A stretch of DNA of 64,000 bases from Acidobacteriaceae bacterium. GTDB lineage: Bacteria > Acidobacteriota > Terriglobia > Terriglobales > Acidobacteriaceae. Positions 50,312 to 59,904 of this stretch are shown piece after piece. The notes below the pieces were generated by a model. It ran no database searches and had not been told where the DNA came from. It saw nothing but the letters and a program-made list of their open reading frames with translations. The number at the start of each line of letters is the position of its first letter. The stretch's first letter is position 1. A program made the position numbers and the translations under genes. Where the stretch lies: positions 102,921 to 166,920 of the forward strand of contig JASHNW010000115.1 of assembly GCA_030041435.1 (NCBI GenBank). The letters are read 5' to 3'.

Positions 50312-53300
50312 ATGCAGTCTTTGCGTAATCACTCGCTTTCTCTCTTGCTCGTGCTCGCCTCTCTGCTCTGCGCCGCGCCGTGCGCCCGGGCGCAGGGAAT
50401 CACCACAGGTTCCATCATCGGTGTGGTTGCCGATCCCCAGGGAGCGGTCATTCCCAATGCGGCGATAACCGCCTCGAATAACGCCACCGGCGTCATTCTT
50501 CACACCACCTCCCAGGCCGGCGGCGACTTCGCTCTGCGCGCCCTGCCTATCGGCACCTATCACTTAATGGTCACCGCCCAGGGATTCAACCCCGCGACCG
50601 TGAACGACGTCACAGTCGCCGCCGGCGTCAACACCGACGTAAAAACCATCAGCCTCAGAGTTGGCTCCACACAGGTCGTTCAGGTGAACGGATCGACCAC
50701 CGCGCTGCTCAATCCCAGCGACTCTCAGGTGACCAGCACTTTCTCGTCGCAGAGTCTCGAAACGCTGCCTCTCAATAACGGTTTCGATACCATTACTGAG
50801 GTCATTCCCGGCGTCGTCAGCACCCATGGCGACAATTTCTCGAACACCAACGGCGACAACTTCTCGGTCAACGGTCAGAGCGGCCGCAACAACAACTTCG
50901 AGCTCGACGGCCAGAGCAACAACGACAACTCCGTCGCCGGTCCGCAAATCTTCTTCGGCAATCAGGACGCCATCCAGGAAATCGCGGTCATCACCGACGA
51001 TTACAGCGCGCAATATGGGCGCAACGCCGGCGCCGTCGTCAACTACATCACCAAATCCGGCACGAACCAGTTCCACGGCTCAGCCTTCGAGCTGTACCAG
51101 GGACAGTACCTCAGCTCCCTCACCAACGGCGACAAGAGTTCCCTGTTTGGCTTCTGTGCATCGGGCCAGAGCGCTTCCACCGGCTGCACACCGCCGGTGA
51201 TACCCCGGTTCGATGAGAACCGTTACGGCGCCACCATTGGCGGCCCGGTCATCAAAGACAAGCTTTTCTTCTTCGGCAGCACCTTCTGGGACCGCCTCTT
51301 CACCGGCGTCGTTCCATCGCAGAGCCTGCCCAGCCTCACCCCCACTCCGGCCGGAATCGCCTCCCTCGAGGCCGCCTTTCCTGGCAATCCCGCCGTCGGC
51401 GTTCTTAAATCGGGCGGCCCATACGGCATCGCGGACGGTAACCCCCAACCCATCGCTTCCACCATCACCACAGAGACCGTCACCGGTCCGAACGGCACCA
51501 GCGTTCCCATCCAGTTCGCCGGCGTAACGCGCAGCATCGCCACACCGTTCACCGACGAGGAAGACATGGGCCGCCTCGACTGGCAGCCGGACGACCGGGA
51601 CCACATGTTTTTGCGCTACTTTTACCAAACCCAGCTGAGCCAGGGCGTCTCCGGGGGAGTGACCGCGGCGGGTGACTTTGTCAACGTCCCTGACACCAAC
51701 TACTCCATCGGAGCCGACTGGAGCCACACCTTCAGCGTCAACTGGGTTGACCAGCTCCGCTACTCCTTCCAGGAATCCAAAGTCGACTTTGAGGGTGGCG
51801 CTATTCCCAGCTGCACGGTCACCAACCTGACCGCCTGCACCAGCAACATCGTCTTCAATTCCAGCGATCTCGGGTTCGGCATGAATCCCGTATTCCCGGA
51901 CGGCCGTACCGTGAAAGTCACGCAGATACAGGACAACGCCACCTGGTCGCATGGCAAGCAGACCATCCTCTTCGGTGGCGAGTTCGATTACCAGAACTCC
52001 CCCAACGTCTTCCTGCCTCTGTACAACGGCACCGAGATCTACAACAACTTCTCCGCCTTTCTCGACGACTCCGGCCTGATGGAACTGGCCAACGGCAACC
52101 CCGTCATCCCCTTCACCGAGCCCGACCTCGCAGGCTATGTTCAGGATGACTGGAGGGTCACTCCCACGTTTACAGCCCACCTCGGCATGCGCTGGGAATA
52201 CTTCGGGCAGGCGGTCAACGAACTCCACAACGAAACCGTTGCCCGCGAATCCAACCCCGCCACGGCATTCTGGGATACCGCCCTGCCGCTGGCCGACCGC
52301 ACCGTGCCCGCGGTTGACGAGTACTACAAAAACTTCGAGCCGCGCGTCGGCTTCGCCTGGAACCCCTCGTTTGACAGCCGTCTCGTCATCAGCGGTGGCT
52401 ACGCCATCAACGCCAACCCCGCTTTCTACAACATCTTTCTCATTGATGCCATTGCCAGCCCGGTCGCGAATACCAATGTCTTCGCCTGCTCCGGCAATTG
52501 CCTGCCCCCCAGCGGCGTGAACACCGGTGCTGCGTTCCGCGCCCAAGATCTTTCCCAGCTACCCACCGGCGTCGATCCGCGCTTCAACGATCAGACGTAT
52601 GTGCCCACCAGCTTCCGCACCCCGTACGTCCAGTCCTGGAACCTCGGCTTTACGCATCAGATCGGCCATGCAGCAGTCGGAGAAATCCGCTACGTCGGCG
52701 TCAAGACGACTGACAATTTCCAGTCTGTCGACGCCAATCCCTACCTGCTCCCGGTGGCCACGGCCTTCCCCACTTACCCGCTCGGCGTCTCCTCGCTCTG
52801 CAGCGATGCCAGCGCGCCCGGCTACGGCCGGCCCAACTGCAATCTCGCCAACCAGGCCCTGGTGACCAACGGCGGATGGCAGAATTACGGCGGTCTCGAC
52901 CTTAACCTCACCACCCGCAACTATCACGGCCTGTCCGGTACCCTTTCCTATACGTTCAGCCGTGAAATCGACAACGTCACCGACGTCTTCAGCACCGGCG
53001 GCGCGGGCAGTACCACTGCCTTCGCGCAAAATCCCCTCAGTACCGACATCGGCGAACGCGGCGTAGACGGCAACAGCTACCCCAGTGTCATCGGGGCCAG
53101 CTTCAACTACTCTCTGCCGGCCTTCGTGAAGTCCAATGGCGTCCTCTCCCGCATAGTCAACGGATTTGCTCTCAGCTCCCTCTACCGTTACAACAGCGGT
53201 CAGCCGTTCAATGCCCTACAGCCGCTGACTCTGGACGCGAACACCGGCGACACCAGCTTCTGCGACAGCGCCTTCAACGCCTCCAGCGTCGGGCCGGACA

Positions 53301-53848
53301 GCGACACCTGCCGCCTGGTTCTCTCCAACCCCAAAGCGCCTCTCAACACAGTCGCGTATCTCAATGCCTATACCGGACCGTTCACCTCGGGAGCGCCCAC
53401 GCAGGGAACGCCCATGTACGTGCAGTACAACAGCGACTATCTCGTCACCGGTTCCGGCGGAGCGGTCACCGGCTATTATCCGGGAACGCCGATGAGCCCG
53501 TCTGCCGCTCACTGGATCATCGACAACCAGGCCTATGCTCTCGCGGTCGGCAATCCCTACCCCGGCTCGGCGCGCAACAATCTGCGCGGCGACCCGTTCA
53601 GCGATCTGGATATCAACGTCTTCAAGGACATCCCAGTCACCGAGCGCGTCAAACTGCAGCTCCAGTTCGACGGATACAACGTGCTGAATCAGATGTTCCG
53701 CAGCACTGGCATCGCCGACGTGGCCGATTATTCCTCTACCTCCGGGTTCAATCCCTTCCTCAGCACTGCCTTCAACGTCGACGGCACCGTCCCCGGCAAC
53801 ACGTCGGGACAGCGCTTCTTCATTTTCGGCGGCAAGGTCCTCTTCTAA
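50312..53848 (+). CDS. Oar-like TonB-dependent receptor with carboxypeptidase regulatory-like domain
   Basis: 1,178 residues from ATG 50312, fixed by CGGAGG 7 nt upstream; the frame is open further upstream but without a start signal. Signal peptide (LLLVLASLLCAAPCARAQ), a CarboxypepD_reg-like domain (SIIGVVADPQGAVIPNAAITASNNATG...HLMVTAQGFNP), a plug with AIQEIAVITDDYSAQYGRNAGAVVNYITKSGTNQFHGSAFE, and a large barrel ending in an aromatic C-terminus (RFFIFGGKVLF). This is the expanded acidobacterial receptor type, probably for polymers such as glycans or peptides. An intrinsic terminator follows. Confidence 0.92.
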   Translation: MQSLRNHSLSLLLVLASLLCAAPCARAQGITTGSIIGVVADPQGAVIPNAAITASNNATGVILHTTSQAGGDFALRALPIGTYHLMVTAQGFNPATVNDVTVAAGVNTDVKTISLRVGSTQVVQVNGSTTALLNPSDSQVTSTFSSQSLETLPLNNGFDTITEVIPGVVSTHGDNFSNTNGDNFSVNGQSGRNNNFELDGQSNNDNSVAGPQIFFGNQDAIQEIAVITDDYSAQYGRNAGAVVNYITKSGTNQFHGSAFELYQGQYLSSLTNGDKSSLFGFCASGQSASTGCTPPVIPRFDENRYGATIGGPVIKDKLFFFGSTFWDRLFTGVVPSQSLPSLTPTPAGIASLEAAFPGNPAVGVLKSGGPYGIADGNPQPIASTITTETVTGPNGTSVPIQFAGVTRSIATPFTDEEDMGRLDWQPDDRDHMFLRYFYQTQLSQGVSGGVTAAGDFVNVPDTNYSIGADWSHTFSVNWVDQLRYSFQESKVDFEGGAIPSCTVTNLTACTSNIVFNSSDLGFGMNPVFPDGRTVKVTQIQDNATWSHGKQTILFGGEFDYQNSPNVFLPLYNGTEIYNNFSAFLDDSGLMELANGNPVIPFTEPDLAGYVQDDWRVTPTFTAHLGMRWEYFGQAVNELHNETVARESNPATAFWDTALPLADRTVPAVDEYYKNFEPRVGFAWNPSFDSRLVISGGYAINANPAFYNIFLIDAIASPVANTNVFACSGNCLPPSGVNTGAAFRAQDLSQLPTGVDPRFNDQTYVPTSFRTPYVQSWNLGFTHQIGHAAVGEIRYVGVKTTDNFQSVDANPYLLPVATAFPTYPLGVSSLCSDASAPGYGRPNCNLANQALVTNGGWQNYGGLDLNLTTRNYHGLSGTLSYTFSREIDNVTDVFSTGGAGSTTAFAQNPLSTDIGERGVDGNSYPSVIGASFNYSLPAFVKSNGVLSRIVNGFALSSLYRYNSGQPFNALQPLTLDANTGDTSFCDSAFNASSVGPDSDTCRLVLSNPKAPLNTVAYLNAYTGPFTSGAPTQGTPMYVQYNSDYLVTGSGGAVTGYYPGTPMSPSAAHWIIDNQAYALAVGNPYPGSARNNLRGDPFSDLDINVFKDIPVTERVKLQLQFDGYNVLNQMFRSTGIADVADYSSTSGFNPFLSTAFNVDGTVPGNTSGQRFFIFGGKVLF

Positions 53849-53879
53849 CCTGATTTCACCCCACGATCCCACCACCCCA

Positions 53880-53909
53880 GGGGCCGCTGCTGCGGCCCCC
53901 TTTCCTTTC
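53880..53909 (+). terminator. Intrinsic terminator after the TonB-dependent receptor
   Basis: GGGGCCGC-TGCT-GCGGCCCC (53880-53899), a perfect 8-bp GC stem with 4-nt loop, followed by CTTTCCTTTCT. It lies 32 bp after the receptor stop. Confidence 0.85.
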
Positions 53910-53995
53910 TCCGGAATTTGCGCAGCCGCCCGGAAGCATGATTGCTTCGCCCCCGCCTGCCTTACACTGGTTCACGACCTCCCGGTGACCACCCT

Positions 53996-56116
53996 TTGAT
54001 CGCTCATCGTCTCTTCGCACTGTTTGCCGTTCTTTTTCTCGCCACCTCCGCCCATCCGCAAAACAGCGGCTGGTCCGCTTACAACGGCGGCGTCAACGGC
54101 GACCACTATTCACCGCTCCGGCAGATCAATCGCGATAACGTAGCGCACCTGCAGATCGCCTGGCGCTACGACACCGGCTCCGTCGGCGACATCCAGACCA
54201 ACCCCCTCATCCTCGGCCGCACCCTCTACGGCTGCTCACCCGCAGGACAGGTCTTCGCGCTCGACGCCGCCACCGGCAAGCCGATCTGGACCTTCGACCC
54301 GGCAGTGAGCAACAACCTCGACAGCCTGAACTTCTCGCAGCCCATCCGTGGCCTCAGCTACTGGCCGGGCGATCCGGACGGCCACGACGCACGACTCTTC
54401 GTGGGCATCCTCAACTATCTCTACGCCCTCGACCCCGCCACCGGTCATCCCATCGCGTCCTTCGCTGAAGACGGACGCATCGATCTCCGCAAAGGCCTCC
54501 GCGACAGCGAAGGCTACCAGAACCAGTCCATCGCCCTCACCACCCCCGGCCTGATTTACAAGGACCTCATCATAGTCGGCGGGCGCAATCCCGAAACTCA
54601 TCCCGCGCCACCCGGCGACGTACGCGCCTTCGACGTGCGCACCGGTGCCCTGCGCTGGACCTTCCACACCATCCCTCACCCCGGCGAGTACGGCTACGAC
54701 ACGTGGCCGCCCGATGCGTGGCAGTCCGCCGGCGCCGCCAACAACTGGGCCGGCATGTCGCTCGATGCCGGGCGCGGCATCGTCTACGTCCCCACCGGCT
54801 CCGCGGTCTTCGATTTCTACGGGGGCGACCGCATCGGCAACGATCTTTTCGCCGACACGCTGCTCGCCCTCGACGCATCCACCGGCAAACGCCTCTGGCA
54901 TTTCCAGGACGTCCATCACGACATTTGGGATCGCGACTTCCCCGCTCCGCCCGCTCTGCTCACCGTCAACCGCGACGGCCAGCCGGTCCCCGCCGTTGCG
55001 CAAACTACCAAACAGGGCGTCGTCTACCTCTTCAACCGCGTCACCGGCGCGCCGCTCTTTCCCATCGAAGAACACGCCTATCCGCCCAGCGATGTGCCCG
55101 GTGAACAAGCCTCGCCCACGCAGCCCATGCCCACCGAACCCGCGCCCTTTGCGCGCCAGCGCCTCACCGAGAACGACCTGACCACGCGCACGCCCGCCGC
55201 GCATCAGTGGGCGTTCGACACCTTCCGCACCTTCCGCAGCGACGGCCAGTTTGTCCCCTTCAGCGTCGACAAACAAACCATCATCTTCCCCGGCTTTGAT
55301 GGCGGAGCAGAATGGGGTGGTCCCGCCGTCGATCCCCGCACCAGCGTCCTCTACGTCAACGCGAACGAAATGGCCTGGACGGGCGGCCTTATCGCTACCA
55401 GAGCGCACGCCTCGCCCGGCGCCGCGCTCTACAACGCGCAGTGCGCCATCTGCCACGGAGCCAACCGCGCCGGCAATCCTCCCGCGTTCCCCTCCCTCAT
55501 CGGAGTCACCGACCGCCTCTCGAACGACCAGATCGCGCAGATCGTCGCCCACGGCCGCGGCCGCATGATTGGATTCCCCAATATCGATGCTACGAAACTC
55601 GCCCCGCTCCTCGACTACCTCCGCACCGGCGTCGCTACGACCACGGAAGAGCACTCCAACTCGACGATGCCCGGCGGTCCCGGCATCCAGTACAACTTCA
55701 CGGGCTATCGCAAATTTCTCGATCCCGACGGCTACCCCGCCATTGCGCCGCCCTGGGGCACGCTCAGCGCCATCGATATGAACACCGGAAAATATCTGTG
55801 GAAGATTCCCCTCGGCGAATACCCTGCGCTGGCCGCCCAGGGCCTCACGAACACCGGCTCGGAAAACTACGGCGGCCCCATTGTTACAGCCGGTGGGCTG
55901 GTTTTCATCGGCGCGACGGTCTACGACCGCAAATTCCGCGCATTCGACGCCTCGACCGGCAAGCTGCTGTGGGAAACCACGCTGCCCTTCGCCGGAATCG
56001 CCACGCCAGCCACGTACTCCATCGACGGTAAACAGTACGTCGTCATCGCCGCCAGCGGCGGACGCGACCCCAAATCCCCCGTCGGCGGCAGCTACATCGC
56101 CTTCGCCCTGCCCTGA
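53996..56116 (+). CDS. PQQ-dependent dehydrogenase with embedded cytochrome c segment
   Basis: 706 residues from TTG 53996 (IAHRLFALFAVLFLATSAHPQ is a good signal peptide); another TTG at 53942 is in frame, and no ATG fits. The quinoprotein propeller is clear: WSAYNGGVNGDHYSPLRQINRDNVAHLQIAWRYDTG, repeated A.D..TG...W blades, and GGPIVTAGGLVFIGATVYDRKFRAFDASTGKLLW. A c-type heme segment lies at ~480-540 (YNAQCAICHG, later GRGRMIGF with the distal Met). Oxidises a sugar or alcohol in the periplasm and passes electrons to its own heme. Substrate unknown. Confidence 0.85.
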   Translation: MIAHRLFALFAVLFLATSAHPQNSGWSAYNGGVNGDHYSPLRQINRDNVAHLQIAWRYDTGSVGDIQTNPLILGRTLYGCSPAGQVFALDAATGKPIWTFDPAVSNNLDSLNFSQPIRGLSYWPGDPDGHDARLFVGILNYLYALDPATGHPIASFAEDGRIDLRKGLRDSEGYQNQSIALTTPGLIYKDLIIVGGRNPETHPAPPGDVRAFDVRTGALRWTFHTIPHPGEYGYDTWPPDAWQSAGAANNWAGMSLDAGRGIVYVPTGSAVFDFYGGDRIGNDLFADTLLALDASTGKRLWHFQDVHHDIWDRDFPAPPALLTVNRDGQPVPAVAQTTKQGVVYLFNRVTGAPLFPIEEHAYPPSDVPGEQASPTQPMPTEPAPFARQRLTENDLTTRTPAAHQWAFDTFRTFRSDGQFVPFSVDKQTIIFPGFDGGAEWGGPAVDPRTSVLYVNANEMAWTGGLIATRAHASPGAALYNAQCAICHGANRAGNPPAFPSLIGVTDRLSNDQIAQIVAHGRGRMIGFPNIDATKLAPLLDYLRTGVATTTEEHSNSTMPGGPGIQYNFTGYRKFLDPDGYPAIAPPWGTLSAIDMNTGKYLWKIPLGEYPALAAQGLTNTGSENYGGPIVTAGGLVFIGATVYDRKFRAFDASTGKLLWETTLPFAGIATPATYSIDGKQYVVIAASGGRDPKSPVGGSYIAFALP

Positions 56117-56117
56117 A

Positions 56118-57710
56118 TTACGTCTGAGCGCCGCGCCGGCCTGCATCCAATCGCGGCTTTCGAAAAAACAACAGAAACGGCAGACACGTCAGGCTCAGCC
56201 ATCCCAGAAATCGGAAGTCGTCGATATACGAGGCAAGCGTTGCCTGCTGCAGCAGGCTGCGATAGATCGTCCCCATCGCCTCGCGCATCCCCGCCGCCGG
56301 CCCGCTCTGCGCGGCGAAATAATGCGAGAGCCGCTGCATCGCGTTCCAGTACACCGGATTCGCTGGGTTCAGACGCGCCCCCAGAAACATCTGGTGCGCC
56401 TGCTGGCTGCGTGTCAGCAGCGTGGTCACCATCGAAATCCCGAAGCTCGCTCCCATATTCCGCAGCAGGTTGTAGAGTCCCGTTCCGGCGCCAATCAGCT
56501 CCTGGGGCAGCGTCTTCATCGTCAGCGTGGTCAGCGGCACAAACAGAAATCCGTTGGCGAATCCGTTCACGATATTCGGCCATACCACGCTGCCCATGCT
56601 CATCGACAGGTTCAGATTTCCCAGCATGAACAGCGATGCGCCGCGGATCACTACGCCGACCGCAATCAGCATCCGCTCGTCGTAGCGCCCGATCAGCTTG
56701 CCCGCGATGATCATCGACAGAATTGCCCCGATCCCGCGCGGAGCCACCGCCAGCCCGCTGTTGTACGCCGTATAGCCGATCAGGGTCTGCAAAAACAGCG
56801 GCAGCAGCGTCGTCGTGCCGTAGATGATGATCCCCAGCAGCCCGATCAGAAACGTCCCCGTCGCCAGGTTGCGATTCTTCAGCACGCGCAGGTTCACCAA
56901 CGGCGAACGCGTGTGCAGCTCCCACACAACGAAGGCAACGATGGACACAGTTGCGATCGCCAGAAACCAGCGTACCCACAAGGCTCCGAACCAGTCCGCT
57001 TCCTGCCCCTTGTCCAGCACCACCTGGAAGCAGGTGAGCGCAATCGCCAGAAATCCCAGCCCGGTGTAATCGATGGCCTCGCCGCGCCCCTTGCCGATAT
57101 ATGGCGGATCCTCGACAAACGTCGCGATCATGATCAGCGCCAGGATGCCGACCGGCACGTTGATATAGAAAATCCATCGCCACGTATAGTTGTCCGTGAT
57201 CCAGCCGCCCATCAGCGGCCCCAGCAGCGGCGACACGAGGATCCCCATGCCGTACACGGCCATCGCCTGGCCGCGTTTCGCCACCGGAAAGCTCTCCAGC
57301 AGCACCGCCTGCGACACCGGCTGCAACCCGCCGCCTGCCGCCCCCTGCACCACGCGCGCCAGAATCAGCATCCCCAGGCTCGACGCCGCGCCGCACCACA
57401 TCGACGCCAGCGTAAACAGGCACACCGAATACAGCTGATACCGCTTGCGTCCCAGCCGATTGCTCAGCCATCCTGACGACGGCAAAACAATGGCGTTCGA
57501 AATCAGGTAGCTGGTCAGTACCCATGTCGACTCGTCCGTGGTCGCCGACAGGCTGCCCGCAATGTGCGGCAGCGACACCGTGGCCACTGAGGTGTCCAGC
57601 ACCTCCATGAACGTGGCCAGCATCACCGAGACGGCGATCAGCCACACGTTGTGGCTGGGCTGCCATGGACTGTCGGAATTTCCTGCCGGAGCCGCGTTCG
57701 CCACTGCCAT
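56118..57710 (-). CDS. DHA2-family MFS multidrug transporter (EmrB/QacA type)
   Basis: 530 residues with 14 predicted helices. Motifs: MEVLDTSVATVSLPHIAGSL in helix 1, GWLSNRLGRKRYQ (motif A), ARVVQGAAGGGLQPVSQAVLLESFP (motif B) and GMGILVSPLLGPLMGGWI (motif C, antiporter). Exports drugs or toxic acids using the proton gradient. The usual EmrA adaptor gene is not adjacent. Convergent with the PQQ dehydrogenase gene (1-bp gap). Confidence 0.92.
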   Translation of the reverse strand: MAVANAAPAGNSDSPWQPSHNVWLIAVSVMLATFMEVLDTSVATVSLPHIAGSLSATTDESTWVLTSYLISNAIVLPSSGWLSNRLGRKRYQLYSVCLFTLASMWCGAASSLGMLILARVVQGAAGGGLQPVSQAVLLESFPVAKRGQAMAVYGMGILVSPLLGPLMGGWITDNYTWRWIFYINVPVGILALIMIATFVEDPPYIGKGRGEAIDYTGLGFLAIALTCFQVVLDKGQEADWFGALWVRWFLAIATVSIVAFVVWELHTRSPLVNLRVLKNRNLATGTFLIGLLGIIIYGTTTLLPLFLQTLIGYTAYNSGLAVAPRGIGAILSMIIAGKLIGRYDERMLIAVGVVIRGASLFMLGNLNLSMSMGSVVWPNIVNGFANGFLFVPLTTLTMKTLPQELIGAGTGLYNLLRNMGASFGISMVTTLLTRSQQAHQMFLGARLNPANPVYWNAMQRLSHYFAAQSGPAAGMREAMGTIYRSLLQQATLASYIDDFRFLGWLSLTCLPFLLFFRKPRLDAGRRGAQT

Positions 57711-57903
57711 CTATGCCCTGACGCCCTGCGAAGGCTCAGAGCAGGCGCGGTCCGCGCTCACCACGCCAGGATTTTGCAACGATCCGGAACTTCCCTTCCA
57801 CCATTGCGGCACACATCGATTATCCGACGCGCGGCGCGCCGCGCACAACGTTCCCCGTGTGCATCCATCGCCTCAGGCGCAAGTGCGCCCCGGCACGCTG
57901 TCT

Positions 57904-59280
57904 CTATTGCTTCATCCCCTTAATGTCCTGGCCGTTCTGATGGAGGACGAGGTACGCCACCTTCCCCTGATCGTTTTTGAAGAACTCAATCTGCGCGTCC
58001 ACCACCTTCAGGAAAAACTCTGTCGGCGACTCCGCAAATAATGGAAATTTCGGCTGATTCGTCGCCTGCAGCATCAAACGATCCCCATCCAGTGTGACCG
58101 CGATGCTGAATGTCGGAGCAATCTGATACGTCCCCACATAGGGCTCCAGCGCGCTGGCCGGCAGGCTGATCTCCTTCCGTTCCGACGGCAGCAACACCTT
58201 CACGCCCAGCGCCACGTCGCCGAGGTTCCCGACGATTTCGTCAGCCGCCTCTCCGTTCAGATTAGCCAGCGCAATCACCGTCAGCTTCAGGTCCGGGAAA
58301 TATGCCATGCCCGTATTGAATCCCTCAATGCCCCCGTTGTGCCAAATTTTCTGATGCCCGGATATCGTCTGCACCAGCAATCCGCACGCGTAGTTATCCT
58401 TGAACGGGGTGGTCATCTTCTTCAATTCCGGCGCCGACAGCACCTTCCCTCCGAACAAGGCCCCTTCCCACGTCAGCAGATCATGCGTCGTCGAATAGAG
58501 TGCCCCCGCCGCAAACGGAATGCTCATGTCGATGTACCCGGCGTTCTCCGGCCCCTGCGCCCCTGGCGTGTACCCCGACGCGCGATGCAGGATGATCGCC
58601 GTGTTGGAGTCGTAGCTCGAGTCCTTCATGCCGAGCGGATCGAAAATATTCTCCTGAAGAAATTTCTGATAGCTCTCGCCGCTGATCTTTTCCAGCAGAT
58701 AGCCCAGCAGCACATAGTTTGAGTTGCTATAGCTGAACTTCGTCCCCGGCTCAAAATCCAGCGGTTTGTTCTCGAACCGCGCCACCAGTTCGGCCGGCGT
58801 CGTCGGCTTCCACTCGGTCGCGTGATAATCCGGAAACGATGTGAAGTTCGGGATTCCCGAAGTGTGCGTCAGCAGGTTATAGATGGTGATCTTGTCCCAC
58901 GCCGCCGGCGCGTCCGGCAGGTATTTCTTCACCAGGTCGTCGGTGCTCAGCTTCCCGCGCTCCTCCAGCAAAAGAATGCAGGCCGAAGTAAACTGCTTGG
59001 TCATCGAGCCCAACCGGAACTTCGCCTCCGGCGAATTCGGTATCTGCCACTCCAGGTTGGCGTCTCCATACCCCTTGTCCAGCAGGACGCGCCCGTTCTG
59101 GGCCACCAGCACCGAGCCCATAAACTGGCCGCTCTTCGCGTAAGACTCGACAATCTGCGCCATGCGAGCAACGTCCGGCGCTTTTGCCTGCGAGCTCTCC
59201 TGCGCTTTCGCCGCAACCGCACTCAGCAGAGACATCACCGCACCCGCAGCCGCAATCCAGGCGCACCAGTTCCTCTTCAT
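57904..59280 (-). CDS. Exported serine hydrolase, beta-lactamase class C family
   Basis: 458 residues from ATG 59280 (MKRNWCAWIAAAGAVMSLLSAVAAKAQ signal peptide), with AGGAG upstream. Catalytic motifs: SMTK (SxxK) in FRLGSMTKQFTSACIL, YSN in FSYSNSNYVLLGYLLE, and HNGG in the third motif position. A C-terminal ~100-residue domain (VGTYQIAPTFSIAVTLDGDRLMLQATNQPKFPLFAESPTEFFLKVVDAQIEFF) is the DUF3471-like beta barrel typical of esterase/peptidase members. More likely a D-peptidase or esterase than a true beta-lactamase. Confidence 0.88.
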   Translation of the reverse strand: MKRNWCAWIAAAGAVMSLLSAVAAKAQESSQAKAPDVARMAQIVESYAKSGQFMGSVLVAQNGRVLLDKGYGDANLEWQIPNSPEAKFRLGSMTKQFTSACILLLEERGKLSTDDLVKKYLPDAPAAWDKITIYNLLTHTSGIPNFTSFPDYHATEWKPTTPAELVARFENKPLDFEPGTKFSYSNSNYVLLGYLLEKISGESYQKFLQENIFDPLGMKDSSYDSNTAIILHRASGYTPGAQGPENAGYIDMSIPFAAGALYSTTHDLLTWEGALFGGKVLSAPELKKMTTPFKDNYACGLLVQTISGHQKIWHNGGIEGFNTGMAYFPDLKLTVIALANLNGEAADEIVGNLGDVALGVKVLLPSERKEISLPASALEPYVGTYQIAPTFSIAVTLDGDRLMLQATNQPKFPLFAESPTEFFLKVVDAQIEFFKNDQGKVAYLVLHQNGQDIKGMKQ

Positions 59281-59403
59281 TTTTGGGCTTCTCCTGTTCT
59301 GAACGGTGAGACTCGCTCGCATTCTACTGGCATATGCCGCGACCTGCCGCTATGTCGCAACGTCGCTCGCAGATGCACTCGCAGCAACCGTCCTCTGCGC
59401 AGC

Positions 59404-59904
59404 CTATTCCCCGCGGCCGTCGCGGAACACATCCACGCCGTACGCAATCTGCTGCAGCTTGCCGTGGTCGACCCAGTCAAGCGCGCACCGCTCGCAGCTG
59501 CCGATCACCACGTGATTCGCGCTCGCGTAGAAATCCATCATCAGCGTCTGGCGGCAGTGCGGACAATTAAGTCTCCGCTGCAGTTCGCTGTCGTCCGTCG
59601 CGTTCGGACCCGCCGGCATCGTCCCTGCTTTGTTCGCGCGCACCGCTTCAATCAGGTCCGCGAACGCGTCCATCGGGATCAGCATCCCCCGGCACCGCGT
59701 GCAGTAGCGCAGCCGCGTGCGCTCCAGCGACGCCTGCACCAGCGGCACCGAGCAAACCGGGCAGGGCTCGTCGGGCGACTCGCCCAGTATCCGCACCCCA
59801 TCGTCATTCTTGTCCGGAAAGTAAACGCTGTGACAGTAGTCGCAGGTATACGAATCGCCCGCGGCGCCCAGTTTCATCGGCGCTCCGCATGCAGGACAGT
59901 TCAT
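59404..59904 (-). CDS. Zinc-ribbon protein, TFIIB-type
   Basis: 166 residues from ATG 59904 (MNCPACGAPMKL), overlapping the SPFH gene stop by 4 bp (ATGA). Four CxxC-containing knuckles: CPAC..CDYC (3-29), CPVC..CTRC, and CPHC..CERC, i.e. at least three zinc ribbons. The middle part (LRYCTRCRGMLIPMDAFADLIEAVR; ERCALDWVDHGKLQQIAYG) matches TFIIB-zinc-ribbon domain proteins. Translationally coupled to the SPFH/zinc-ribbon gene and probably its partner. Confidence 0.82.
   Translation of the reverse strand: MNCPACGAPMKLGAAGDSYTCDYCHSVYFPDKNDDGVRILGESPDEPCPVCSVPLVQASLERTRLRYCTRCRGMLIPMDAFADLIEAVRANKAGTMPAGPNATDDSELQRRLNCPHCRQTLMMDFYASANHVVIGSCERCALDWVDHGKLQQIAYGVDVFRDGRGE

Noticed and set aside
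56092-57666. A 524-codon open frame antisense-shifted within the DHA2 transporter gene, and many similar long frames opposite real genes
   Set aside because: High GC at third positions keeps shadow frames open; these are rich in Arg/Gly/Ala/Pro with no domain, while the 56118-57710 frame has all MFS motifs.
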